From contig OX381710.1 of the NCBI GenBank assembly GCA_947462335.1, forward strand, positions 66,335,303 through 66,399,302: DNA of 64,000 nt, given 5' to 3'. The translations under genes and the position numbers were made by a program. Shown here one piece after another: positions 29,801-39,276 of the stretch (position 1 is the first letter of the stretch; each line of letters opens with the position of its first letter). This stretch comes from Harmothoe impar. Taxonomy: Eukaryota > Annelida > Polychaeta > Phyllodocida > Polynoidae. Under the pieces are notes generated by a model. The model did not search any database, had not been told where the DNA came from, and saw only the letters and a program-made list of their open reading frames with translations.

Positions 29801-30487
29801 ACACAGCCATATGAATGTGATGCTCCTAGTACTATACCTATTACTGAGCAAACACTGCTATCTACTCCAACTTCAAAAGGTCCTATCGTATTTGAGAATG
29901 CTAGTAAAGATTTCTGCAACTCAGAAAGCTTGAGTGAACATTGTCATACTGAAGTGAATAGTGTACATGTAAATGAGGATATAAATCACAGTACCGGTAA
30001 TAATAATTGTGAAAATAATGAACAGCTGTCTGACGATGTTAAGGAGGAATCATACATATGTAGTGTTTGTGAAAAAGAATGCACTTCAGAAATTAACTTG
30101 CAAGTTCATGTCACAACACATACTCAGCAAAAGCTTTTCCACTGTGATGTATGTGATATATCATTCCGCACAGAGTTCATGCTGAAACTCCATGAGAGTT
30201 CACATCGTGAAGGACTGCCGTATAGCTGTACTCGATGTGGCCGGGGATTTAATCGGCAAATCAGTCTGGAGGCGCACTTTGCAGAACACCCCGTGGTGAA
30301 GCCGCCAGTCAAAACAAGGCCATTTAAATGTGATGTCTGTGGTAAATGTGTCAAGTCTAAACTAAAGTTACAGAAGCACAAGAAGAAGCATGAAGTTAAA
30401 CAAGGGAAGTTCAAATGTGTTGAGTGTGACATGGTGTTCATTACAGAGGGCAGATTGACACTTCATGCATTATCACATCGAAAGTAG
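26873..30487 (+). CDS. C2H2 zinc-finger protein 2 with SUMO-interacting-like motifs
   Basis: The frame extends upstream to a TTG at 26798. The first ATGs are at 26873 and 26876, giving about 1204 residues in one exon. About 15 C2H2 fingers are seen, from near 26965 to 30470. Two IDLTDE motifs (27182, 28028) match SUMO-interacting motifs. An acidic SDGSEDSDEE stretch directly precedes the finger near 27700, as in gene 1. A Gln-rich linker of diverged 13-residue units lies at 28830-29170. A block of ~490-520 bp (29310-29800) is duplicated at 29828-30300. In the first copy one finger has lost its second Cys (CTQNGRGF against CTRCGRGF). It is a tandem paralogue of 17858-20638. Nuclear DNA binding is inferred; no target is known. 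Confidence 0.88.
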   Translation: MMDPCGQPCNTGMCGFSCNIRHNLLAQLHHTCSLCGESFATVDALTLHLLAHGVLSERTEAPNRIDKCQDHPVEGSSFQGDTTKRGTLVKEEEPQISADVKDELIDLTDEVESKNHLVLVCSQPLAEARDTDMLIGMRKRITELIRKSDTLNMKVIEEDKKDTALDDEHCQNTNPSGNIQAQSTPKDLQVNVSEPDSTIITDTSELKSCQETEVHVQRNDEGRAIDEVVSSTTSSDFNIGYNGHFVGAVDSIGENEEPLQYVGLGDSDGSEDSDEEVYECRICGSSFSDMSNLLAHTLAHTDHSDTTSDRGDSEITSHSEHMQTVDRPLTSSGVQKSRTEVRKANAKPRNNDAGTIEPCNYQQSDEPSAVLSHKLNVSLRGFPGDVIDLTDEVPSQCYITDASKDKTGYSLEYLQNHGKYIEEKLELLTEEIIANHYPKNNVRKHQVLESHVSVNDKYKYYACRTCGKVFKRKEHMQNHQLVHSAARPHKCVICGKGFKRKHHVQVHMASHTKKRTAQTPYQCKICKKSFTKMKYLLCHNKVRCIHKCMICRADFLQKYHLNLHMEMHKSEIDMICQDLASETPAYECRTCGRIFKSLHMGLYHAYMKHSIKSDHHKCPNCGKGYKEQSFLRRHVCKRRPRKYVFHQFQYPGQPSTVDTYQEQATQLTVVDKVHDQVIQPAMLGHYQEQVAQPSMVGNYQDQVTQVSMLHKYQQEVKQRCMVDNSQEQGRQPSMHDTYQQQVTQSSVVDNYREHVTPPSLVGEYQRLTQPIVPSTDYNYRQQITDLVGLLDALKDTRSVDRLHSASLRNDAVTTIPMSEPTLLSTPTSKGPIVFENASKHIHTSESVSEHCHTEVNNVHVNEDINHSTGDNNCEEVPQLLDNVKENSYECSVCEKKCMSELHLNDHMSTHTKPKLFSCDVCDMGFNKEFMLKLHERSHREGLPYSCTQNGRGFNRQISLEAHFAEHPVIKTSANAHTQPYECDAPSTIPITEQTLLSTPTSKGPIVFENASKDFCNSESLSEHCHTEVNSVHVNEDINHSTGNNNCENNEQLSDDVKEESYICSVCEKECTSEINLQVHVTTHTQQKLFHCDVCDISFRTEFMLKLHESSHREGLPYSCTRCGRGFNRQISLEAHFAEHPVVKPPVKTRPFKCDVCGKCVKSKLKLQKHKKKHEVKQGKFKCVECDMVFITEGRLTLHALSHRK
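29310..30300 (+). repeat. Internal segmental duplication in zinc-finger gene 2
   Basis: Two blocks offset by about 518 bp share the linker (tctactccaacttcaaaagg) and the following three fingers. The second copy ends just before the last two fingers of the protein. Confidence 0.8.
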
Positions 30488-32082
30488 TCTGGACCCCCAA
30501 TTAAAAGAAAACACCACTCTATTTTCATGATAGCTTCTATAGGTAGTCTTGGTATGCATAAACAATATTTTAACATACTTAGTAAACATACTGTAAAACC
30601 TCACATAGAAGCCGAGGCTAGTACGCAAGTCAGAACGACACCTGGTGCATGAAAATACAGTGGTGTTTTCCTTTAAGGCCAAATCTCAAAAAAAGTGGTC
30701 TACATATTTTAGTTTTCAAAAGTTGGTGAGGGCAGGCGATTTTTTCCCCCGCATGGATCGCAAGAAATACTGCAATAAAAGTATTCGATACAAATAAATG
30801 TTTGAATGACTTAATTGGTAACAAGTCATACATGGAAGTCTGTCATTCATAATCAGACAGTATTATCATAACGTATCAATACAAAATATAATGTACTGAA
30901 TTTTATAAATTTCAAATTACTCTTTTTTTTGGTAAAGTTGAACATGAAGGAACAAAGCTAGAATTTTCTTGACGTTTTTTCCTTTCATGGCTCAACACTT
31001 GTATTATTACAACAGCCCTTCATAAATGTACTACTAGTAAAGGTCATTCATGAAGGGACAACTCCAGATCAAACTATGAACTATAAACAGTTTGTGACTC
31101 ATCAACTTTTTAGCGGTTAGAAATATGTGTTAGCCATAACAATATCTTACGGCAGCAGGGTTCCCACTATTTTCAAGTCACAGTTTTAACTGACTTTTAA
31201 CTGAGAGAAAATTCTTTTAACTAACACGTTTAACACAAATGAATTTGAAGATAAGTCGCATTTCGCGTATAACCATGAAGATTTTTCTTAATATAAAAAT
31301 TGAATTGTACATTCTGTAAATTCTGCTGAAAATGTTTTTTTAACCAAAAATGTGGAAATAAACTGACAAAGTATGATAATTTTTTAACTGACATTTAACT
31401 CTCTTATAAAGCAAATAAAACAAAACTGACTTATAACTGACGGATGGGAATCCTGCGGCAGTGTAGATTTCTTCAACATTTTCAGGCGACCTTCACATAT
31501 TTACACACGTTTATAGGAACGCGTTTTATATCATGAAATATTGTGGAATCCTTTGGATATTAGACTTTTTAGTCCGTTGTATTCAATGTATTAAGCGCCA
31601 AATTAAATCCATAATGTTAGGCTTTATCAGGACGATTGGACTCTTAACTTAAAAAATGGCATTAAAATGATTTTTCAAGGGCATAAGATATAGCACCAGT
31701 ACTTGAATCAATGATGGCCAGATCCTTAATTGTTAACGTTACCTCACAAACAAGACACACGTTGCTACCATGATATCATGAAAATAAATTATTTTGCTAA
31801 AGACCATGTGCATTGGCACTTATTTATCTACATACAAAAATATACACATGTGGGCATCCAAATCACACATGACGGATTCACATATTTGAGATCTGACTAG
31901 AGACAGACCACTGCCAGTCTGGAAATGTGAACTGCTGGTTTCCATGAATCATAGTCATAGAAAACTGTTCAGCTTGGACCATGCGATTGGCCGACCGCAT
32001 TTTCGCAATAGTCCCGCAAATGTCTTGGTCCATTGATAGCTTCTCAGAAAGCAGGAATGAGTCTTGGTTCATTCGAGTCGTA
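30488..32082. other. Intergenic, 3' flanks of zinc-finger gene 2 and the DHRSX-like gene
   Basis: The stretch is AT-rich. An AATAAA at 30774-30779 could end zinc-finger gene 2. A fragment of family A (ctgtaaaacctcacatagaagcc) is at 30593-30640. Nothing else is supported. Confidence 0.5.
30774..30779 (+). terminator. Candidate polyadenylation signal of zinc-finger gene 2
   Basis: AATAAA lies 287 bp behind the stop codon of zinc-finger gene 2. It is the first such signal I found downstream. Confidence 0.4.
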
Positions 32083-35000
32083 TTACTCTCTTGACATTGG
32101 AGTCATATCAGCAATACGTGGCAATGCGGGTGCGTCTGTCCGCCCGCTAAGCTCCGTATACCGTGAGATGAGCTCCTTACTTTGTGTCCACAAGGCGTCC
32201 TCCGTCGCCCGGTCTACGGTCGCGGCCTCCATCTCAGCACAGTTGTCGTAGTAACCGCCGCCGTGACCGTTGAGGTGTGGGGCGAGCGCCAGGTACAGCG
32301 CTGTGTAGGAGCCCTCCTCCGGGCTCTGTAAGAGAAGGAAATGGGGAATTGTGAACTATAGGCGTGTAGCTGGTTGGATTATCAACCAATGAAATAACTC
32401 CCTGGTCTTCACTGCGGAATCCTTAGGGCATTATGTAACAGCCTGTATCCATTGTGATGGCTGTATCAAGCCTTATCTCGCAAGCTACCAGATCAAGCAA
32501 TGGTTCCCCCTATCAAGGAACCTGCAACCTCGGTATATGGGTTGTGTCGATTACCGTAAATTCTCATGTATAAGCCTAACTTACAAGCTGCACCCCCGAC
32601 TTTGACAAGTCATGTATAAGCCCCAGAGGGGGTTTGATTATGGCGACTTTAGTACTGTAGTATACTTCTAAAAACTCTATAAAACTCTATAATAACCTGC
32701 AGCCCAACTGATCCTATAACCGGCACTAACGACCTGACTCACCATGGCTTCCTCTATGTGAGAATTTATGGTAGAACTAGTTTCTTAAATTCATGTGTAT
32801 AACGCAAATCTCCAATATGAGCCGCACTCAGACTAAGAATGGCACAGTCTGCTTTTATAGAACAAGCATATTTAGTTCACGTGAAACTAATTTCTATAAG
32901 TTGGCACAAAATATGAGATATATGCTGAGCACCACACTTCATCTTTATTGACATAGCTTAAACGATACTATATACTCCTTATACGTTATACACTTTCTAA
33001 TAATAGTACATGTATATACTCTGATACGTCTGTGTCTGTGATATTCTAAATATCCATAAGATACGAGTGTTTTATAAAAACAAACGAACAAGAACAACAA
33101 GGATAGATTTTTACAAATGGTATGGTCAAAAGTAAACGAGTAAAAAACCCTACCAAAAATAACCATTGGGATGCTTACCTTGTACATCCATTTGACCATG
33201 TAAGACATGACCTTGGTGAGAATACTGGTGTGCTGGAACAGGTCTGTGTCCACCACCCCCGGGTGGGCACAGTTAACGGTCACAAAGCCGCACTCAACCT
33301 CCTTCTGCAGGTGCCGCTGTAGGCGTCTAGCATGGAGGACTAGGGCCAGCTTGGACTGCGCGTAGGCCGCATGTGATGAGTAGTACTCCCTGTGACGAAT
33401 AGAGAGAACCTATAGGTACTTTCTTTCTGGATTCACAACATGCCCGTATTAAGATTTATTGAGGGGACCGTTATCGGCTGATGCCAAATTGATTCATGAA
33501 TTCAGAGCACTATGTGACAGTGGTTTTCTCAATACGTTATACATTTATAAGTATCAGAATGATTTAAAAAGCTCCACACATGAACACATATGAACATTAT
33601 GAACACAAATACATTGTGTAACTGAAAAATATATATCGACCTCAAATTAGCTCCTAACCCATCTTTAACCCTTTAAGTACTGATGTGGCTAAAAGATGAC
33701 ATTTGTCGTCATGATGCACCAATGTAGCCCCGGCGAGTAACTCACCGTGCTACATTGGTGCATCATACCAACCCTTCGAGACAGTATCAACCACATAGGG
33801 TCAGCATGATGCTTGAAGGTAACCTGGAAAGGTACTCGCCAGGGCTGCATTCATGCATCATGACGACCAAGGGTATGATGCATTACGGTATTATGCCTTA
33901 AAGGGTTAATCAGTGCTGTGCCTACTTAAGGTTAAGGTCCTGGAGGTACATCTGCCCTACATAGTGTACGTGGGAGGACATGTTGACGACCCGGGCGTGA
34001 CGCGTCGGTCTGCCCGTGTCCATGAGACGCTCCAGGAGCAGCTCCGTCAGCAGGTGGTGCCCCAGGTAGTTCACCTGGAGATGCTCCTCCAGACCGTCCT
34101 CTGTCTGCGTCTCTGCCTTCAGCATCACTCCAGCTGTATGTAAGTTTAAAAAAAAGAAAGTAAGTGCAACTCCTGCCCTAGGTTTGTCATGGAGGTGTCG
34201 GAAACCTCTGGGTTTATAGTGCTAATGCATGTTGAGCTTTGGATGCTAATCTCCCTCTAGGCCCTTCTGTGTTCAGGGGTTGTACCTCATAGGAACCAGT
34301 ACCATGGGGCTATACAGGTTCCAGGATACATACACAGTGCCCATGGGGGCCAGCCTGCAGTCGCTACTGTTCTGACATTTCTGTCTCCATGTTTTTTCAC
34401 ACAACGAGATAAATCTCTGGTACACCGTACTCCTCATTTTACCGACCCCTGAAGAATGGAGAGCTGAGTCAACTCAGGGAGAGCATCAAACCCATTGTTA
34501 TGGCATAGTAAAACATTAACACTTTAGTAAAGGGAATCAAAAAGTCAAACTACCATGGCTTATCTTTGTCCAGTCTTCTAGCCATTAATTACTCCATAGA
34601 TAGAGGTGTACTTAAGGTGGCATGCCAAAAATATAAAGACAGGGTCAGGTATAGAATTAAAACAACAATCAGTTTAATTTTCTTCTTTAAGTCTTAAAAA
34701 ACGCAGGCCTTTCTTGGGGCATATCTAAAGCGCAACCTACCATTGTTGACCAAGATGTGCAGCGGCAAATCCTTCGCAAGAAAATCTGCTGCAAACTTAC
34801 GGATGGATGCAAAACTGCACAAATCGAGATCCAATGCCTCCACTGAAACATACATGTATAAATGTAGGTGTTTAGTTTGTATCGTCACGTTCAAGTGCTG
34901 GGTTGAATTCATATAAATGTTTGTCTTGTATACGCGCTGGGAATAGAAAGGTCTTTGAAGATTCTCCTAAGCACTAAAATAAGCGCCTGTTTTGTATAAG

Positions 35001-36394
35001 TATCGAGGGTTTATAGGGCTCCAATTGTATAAGCGCCGGGACGCTAAAACATAAAAGCATACTGGTATCTTTATGACCATGACCTATCAGAATAAGAATG
35101 TCTATGTCTCAGCATATCAACAACATGATTAATTCTTCAATAGTTTATTGAATAGTTTATTATTTAATAGGATTACAGAACATTAGGCCTACCTTGGGCA
35201 TCTAGAACTTCACTTCTGATTTTAGACACGGCATTCTCGGCTACATCTTTCCCTCTTACACCTGCAAACAGGTCATTTATCGACATCAACAAATCACAGA
35301 ACTTTAGTCTACTTTTGATAATCTCTAGACAATTAACAATAATTAAAGTAGATAAGATACAACTTTTATAAGCCTACCTTATAGTACCGGTGCTAGGCCA
35401 GTGCTACCAGTGGATTTTGTTATATCAACTTGAAGATTCACTGACTTTTCCGTACCACTTTTCCCCCGTGACTTTCCCGTCCCATGGAAACCCACCTGGA
35501 CAGGAGTTAAGAATGCTGCATATCAGCTTATCCATCTCTCAAAATTGCCACATATCTCGAATCAAAAGTATGTTAAACCATGTAGATTCTAGGCCCTGTA
35601 TATAAAAAAAAAAAATTTGAAATAATTTTGAAATACAATATTTATTTTTGTTAGCCCTTACCTATTATCACATGCACTCCTAGTTTTGCTAACTGCTTGC
35701 TAATCTCAAAACCGATTCCCTTGCCTCCACCCGTTACTATAGCAACTGTTCCTTCGGCAACTTTGGCATCGAGCACTGCAAGAGAGAAGGAGACAGAATG
35801 AGAAGACGATCGAGTAACTGCCATTGCCTATTGATATAGGTCTTGGTTACCGTAATTCATAAGAGTAATTCATGGTTTTATCCCATATACCTTTGAATTA
35901 CACCGCCCATATGCTTAGGATCGTTACGATGGCAACACCCACCTGGGTACCGGTAGCAATTTTCCATATCCATATGAAGTAATTACAGTTTGCCAAAAAT
36001 CATCCTTTAATCACCAAAAAGGTGTGTCCAATAAGCTAATTTAAAGCGGCTCTGCTTTATAGTAGGCTTACATCACCTCTCTATCTTTGATAAATAACCA
36101 CTCCCTATTAAACCATAAATAAAATTACGGGAATTAAATGACTACCGTTATACTAATAACATTACAGATGGACTTACCCGAGGGGCGCTTTGTCTTGAAA
36201 AATGTTTGTGAAAGCAGACATGGGATGGCAACCAAGTACAGCTTCACAAAACTCCAAATCAAGAAACACGTATTCCGACACGAATCACTGTTTATGAACT
36301 CCATACATTCGCAAAAATCTTGACAAAAAGCACTATTCAGAATATCGCCAATACAATACAATAGCTCGAATACGGTGTCCATGGACCAAGGCAT
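32083..36394 (-). CDS. DHRSX: Short-chain dehydrogenase/reductase, DHRSX-like, seven coding exons
   Basis: Exons (5' to 3'): 36394-36178, 35775-35662, 35261-35193, 34842-34741, 34133-33926, 33389-33179 and 32325-32083. All junctions are GT-AG and in phase, giving 387 residues. A hydrophobic anchor (about residues 43-61) precedes the Rossmann fold. TGGGKGIG (87-94) binds NAD(P), NNAG is at 166-169 across an intron, Ser 220/221 is probably catalytic, and YAQSK (Tyr246, Lys250) completes the active site. The C-terminal part (HPGVVDT, then SPEEGSYT) follows the DHRSX pattern closely. Vertebrate DHRSX has been reported to act as a polyprenol/dolichal oxidoreductase in dolichol synthesis. The same role here is inference, and another RDH/DHRS relative cannot be excluded. 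The N terminus is longer than in the human protein. Confidence 0.88.
32552..32773. mobile_element. Family A inverted-repeat element
   Basis: The ends 'taccgtaaattctcatgtataagcc' and 'tgtgagaatttatggta' are imperfect inverted repeats. The element is 222 bp, in the first intron upstream of the last DHRSX-like exon. Confidence 0.65.
33535..33664. mobile_element. Right end of a TTAA-target element (second copy)
   Basis: The sequence from 'atacatttataagtatcag' to 'gctcctaacccatct' matches the right third of 15154-15491. It ends exactly at the TTAA that also starts the next element (33665). Confidence 0.7.
33665..33909. mobile_element. Palindromic TTAA-type MITE, best-preserved copy
   Basis: The 245-bp element has perfect 13-bp ends, TTAACCCTTTAAG and its complement. 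The outer TTAA followed by CCC fits piggyBac-type termini. The inside consists of two hairpins, one built on 'gatgcaccaatgtagc' with its complement and one on 'gctgcattcatgcatcat'. It lies in a DHRSX-like intron, 17 bp from the exon that ends at 33926. About nine decayed relatives are scattered in the window. Confidence 0.82.
34928..35045. repeat. Family B element fragment
   Basis: Words 'aagcactaaaataagcgcctg' and 'tataagcgccgggacgctaaa' match the interior and right end of the elements at 22251-22435 and 60615-60799. The left end is lost. Confidence 0.55.
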
Positions 36395-36862
36395 GGTGCG
36401 TGAAGGTCGGCTAGCCGAAGGCTATAGTTGATGGGTTAATTAGCAACTGTGAGTCTGCCACTCTGTGCGCTTTGGCAGTCAGTCCCGGTATTTGTAGACG
36501 ACCCTGGAAACAAATCACAAGAAATAATAAAAATTAATTTGGTGTCAAAAACACATGTTTTCATAAGATTCTGTGCACGGTAAATCATAAGGTCAACACG
36601 TATTTTCAATAAATGCACGAGTCTATGAAGTGAGGGAGAAAACCCTTACCAGGGCACTAGCCGACTCTTTTCAAAATATGGCAATGTGTTTTTTATTTGC
36701 CTGGTCTAACATACCTGGGCTAGTACCATAGTAGGCAGGGCCAAACGAACCACGGCCTTTGATATCTCAGACGTGGTTCAGTCAAGAGGGATCCCATGCC
36801 AGACCACCAGCATGAAGGCCTGGCCCTGCACATATGAGCAGCGGCTGCTAAAACAACTTAGT

Positions 36863-37227
36863 TAAGTGACTGATCACTCCTTGTCCGGGGAAATTTAACC
36901 AGGTTTGAGCCAAAAAGCCAGCGCGCCATTAAGCTTTGAAGGGCTCGCACTATGGGTCGAAAAAGAGTAGGTGGGGGCGGGGGTGTAAAAGATGTTGACC
37001 CTTTGACCGGGAGGGGGGGGGGGGTTAAAATGAAAAAAAACAACCAAGATATCCCCTCCCCCCCACCCGTTGTTAAAAAAATGATGAATTTAGCAGGGAG
37101 GGTTGAGCTTTAACGCAGTGAAATGTTTTTGTGTCCCCCCCCCCCCCCCCCCCACAAGCGTGCCGGGGAGGAGGAGCGCAAAACGTGCCTCTGGCTCTGC
37201 GTAAAATCTCACCCCGCTCCCTGAAAT
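36863..37227. repeat. Degenerate G/C-run MITE remnants
   Basis: The words 'gatcactccttg' (36869), 'cgttgttaaaaaaatgatga' (37068) and 'gggagggtt' (37096) are worn ends of Harbinger-type elements. They surround long C and G runs. No complete element can be delimited. Confidence 0.4.
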
Positions 37228-37457
37228 TAATAAATTAACAAAATAGTTTGGAAAATTTGCTAAAATTCTGTAAAAAATCACAAAAGGCCCTCAGCATATC
37301 CTGATTGAGATGGCACCTCAAGATATATGATTATTGCAGGGATAGCTAGGCCTTTATTTCAATGTTCATTTAGGTTTAGTCTGAAATGAATTTATTCACT
37401 GCATATATGGTCAATTATGGAGGTTTATTCATGGTACGTCTCTTTTCTGTGATGTTA

Positions 37458-38186
37458 GGGAGTGTTCATTATTTATGGCAGGGGGGGGTGAGCATTTGAG
37501 GGGGGGGGGCAATTTTTTTTAGGGGTATTCAAAGGGGGGGAGGCCTTTTTTTCTACCCTATTCTTAGGGGGGGGGCCTTTTTTTTTAGGGGTATTCCTAA
37601 AAATGTCGCGAATTTAGTACATTGAAATGTCGCGAATTTTGGTAACAGCCTGTGTTATATTTTATCAAATTACGTCAATATTTTCTAAAATTTTCTAAAA
37701 TTGTCCTCAAACTCCCAGCAAAGTTCTCACAGAATAGCCCACCGTTTAGTCAGTCTTCAAAAAAGTGCCGGCCTCATGTAAGCACTGAGAAGGGAGCTTC
37801 CAATTTATAAGCATTGGGGCCCTTAAACTCAATGGTATGTAAGTCAAGTGTCTGAGGTTTGACTATTACCACTCACGAGCGAGTACCATGAGACGTTTAC
37901 ACTAAAACACCTTACAAATGGATGTATTTGTTGCAAGGTAGTACATTGTAGGTAAAAAAGTGCCCAGGATTAAATGCATACAATTAGTAGACACCAACAT
38001 CGTTTTTGTAATAAAGTTGAAAATGATCCAGGGTGAGGGGGGGGGGCGCTTTTTTTCAACCTATTCAGAGGGGGGGGGGGGGCTTTTTTTTTCAACCTAT
38101 TCCGAGGGGGAGGGCCAATTATTTTTGACGTATTCGATTTGCCAAACGCTCACCCCCACCCCCTGCCATAAATAATGAACACTCCC
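37458..38186. mobile_element. PIF/Harbinger-type MITE, 729 bp
   Basis: Inverted ends GGGAGTGTTCATTATTTATG and the complement are flanked by TTA (37455-37457 and 38187-38189). The interior is colinear with 14765-15859 but lacks the TTAA insertion. That gives a clean empty site at 37823-37826. Confidence 0.85.
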
Positions 38187-38323
38187 TTAGGAACCAGCAT
38201 TTCAGATTTTGGTGATATTTAAAACAACCTGTTTTATTTTTATATAGTGTACAAAAGGTTTTCCAATTCATTCCTAAGAGATTTTCCCTTAATACCCGGC
38301 TGGGAATTGCTTATCGAATGTTA

Positions 38324-38851
38324 GGGAGTGTTCATTTATTAATTACAGGGGGGGAGGGGGTGGTGAGATTTCGCGCAGAGGGGCGAAATTTGTTTACGCC
38401 CCCCCATCGAGAGTGCGTGGAACGTTTCGCGCCCCCCCTCGCAGAAGGCACCGAAATTTCCCCCCCCCGTTGAACTATAGTAACCCGCGGGCTTTTTTAC
38501 TAAATTTATAGGCACGCTGCAACCCTGGAGTCTGGGGGCATGCCCCCCCCCCGGAAAATTGTCATGAATTACCTTCAATTTGGTGCATTTCAGTGAATTC
38601 TGAGGTAAGTTTCGTGAAGGGCAGCGAGTGGCGTGTGTGGGGCGCTAGTTTTGCTTGTTCTGATGCAAGAAACCCTGGGACAAAATAAAGAGTCCAAAAG
38701 CCGGAGTCTACGGCCTAAAGCCGGAGGGTTGGCAGCTTGACCGTCAAGGGGTCCAAATTTATTTGACCCCCCCCTCCCCCTCCATCAAGGGGGTTCAAAT
38801 TTGTTTGACCCCCCCCCCCCCCCACCCTGTTGTTAAGAAATGATCACTTCC
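38324..38851. mobile_element. Chimeric Harbinger-type element
   Basis: TTA flanks both ends (38321-38323 and 38852-38854) and both ends carry the GGGAGTG/CACTTCC type. The subterminal parts differ: 'attaattacagg' on the left and 'cctgttgttaag' on the right, belonging to two subfamilies. It may be a recombinant or two overlapping elements. Confidence 0.55.
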
Positions 38852-39191
38852 TTACATTAAATTAGAGTCTATAGTGAAAATTCATTTCCCTGAGACCTCC
38901 TGGAATCGAGTTTGTAATAGATGATGCAATTTTAAATTGAATGAATGTAATTACCGTAGGCCTACCCGGTACCGGTTGATCAGAAGCCGGATCAGAAGCT
39001 TCAAGAATGTGGTGCCTACATCACCCTGGCCAGTCCTACCAGCTTGTTATGAATCGAGGTGGTTGTCAATGAGGGATTGGCAGAATCCCAGCTGGTTGTC
39101 AAAGTCTTGTTGTTGACACAGAATAAGCAATTTACGTCTAAATCTGTGTGATCTTTGCGCTCTGTCCTGCTCGCCGCAACAACAACATGCT

Positions 39192-39225
39192 GACCGGAAA
39201 CGCGCACTTGCTCCACCAGGTGGCG
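39192..39225. promoter_or_regulatory. Probable FANCB-side promoter with ETS-like and CTCF-like sites
   Basis: A CCGGAA (ETS-type) word lies in 'tgaccggaaacgcgc'. CCACCAGGTGGCG at 39213-39225 matches 13 positions of the CTCF core. Both are within 90 bp of the FANCB-like ATG. They stand between this gene and the divergent DHRSX-like gene. Function is inferred from motifs. Confidence 0.4.
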
Positions 39226-39276
39226 AAATTAAAATGTTAATTTTTGAATTACCACGGAGCTACTTGAAGAATCCTC

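Noticed and set aside
39016..39216. 66-codon minus-strand frame upstream of FANCB
   Set aside because: It is short, has no homologue that I recognise, and overlaps the likely promoter region.
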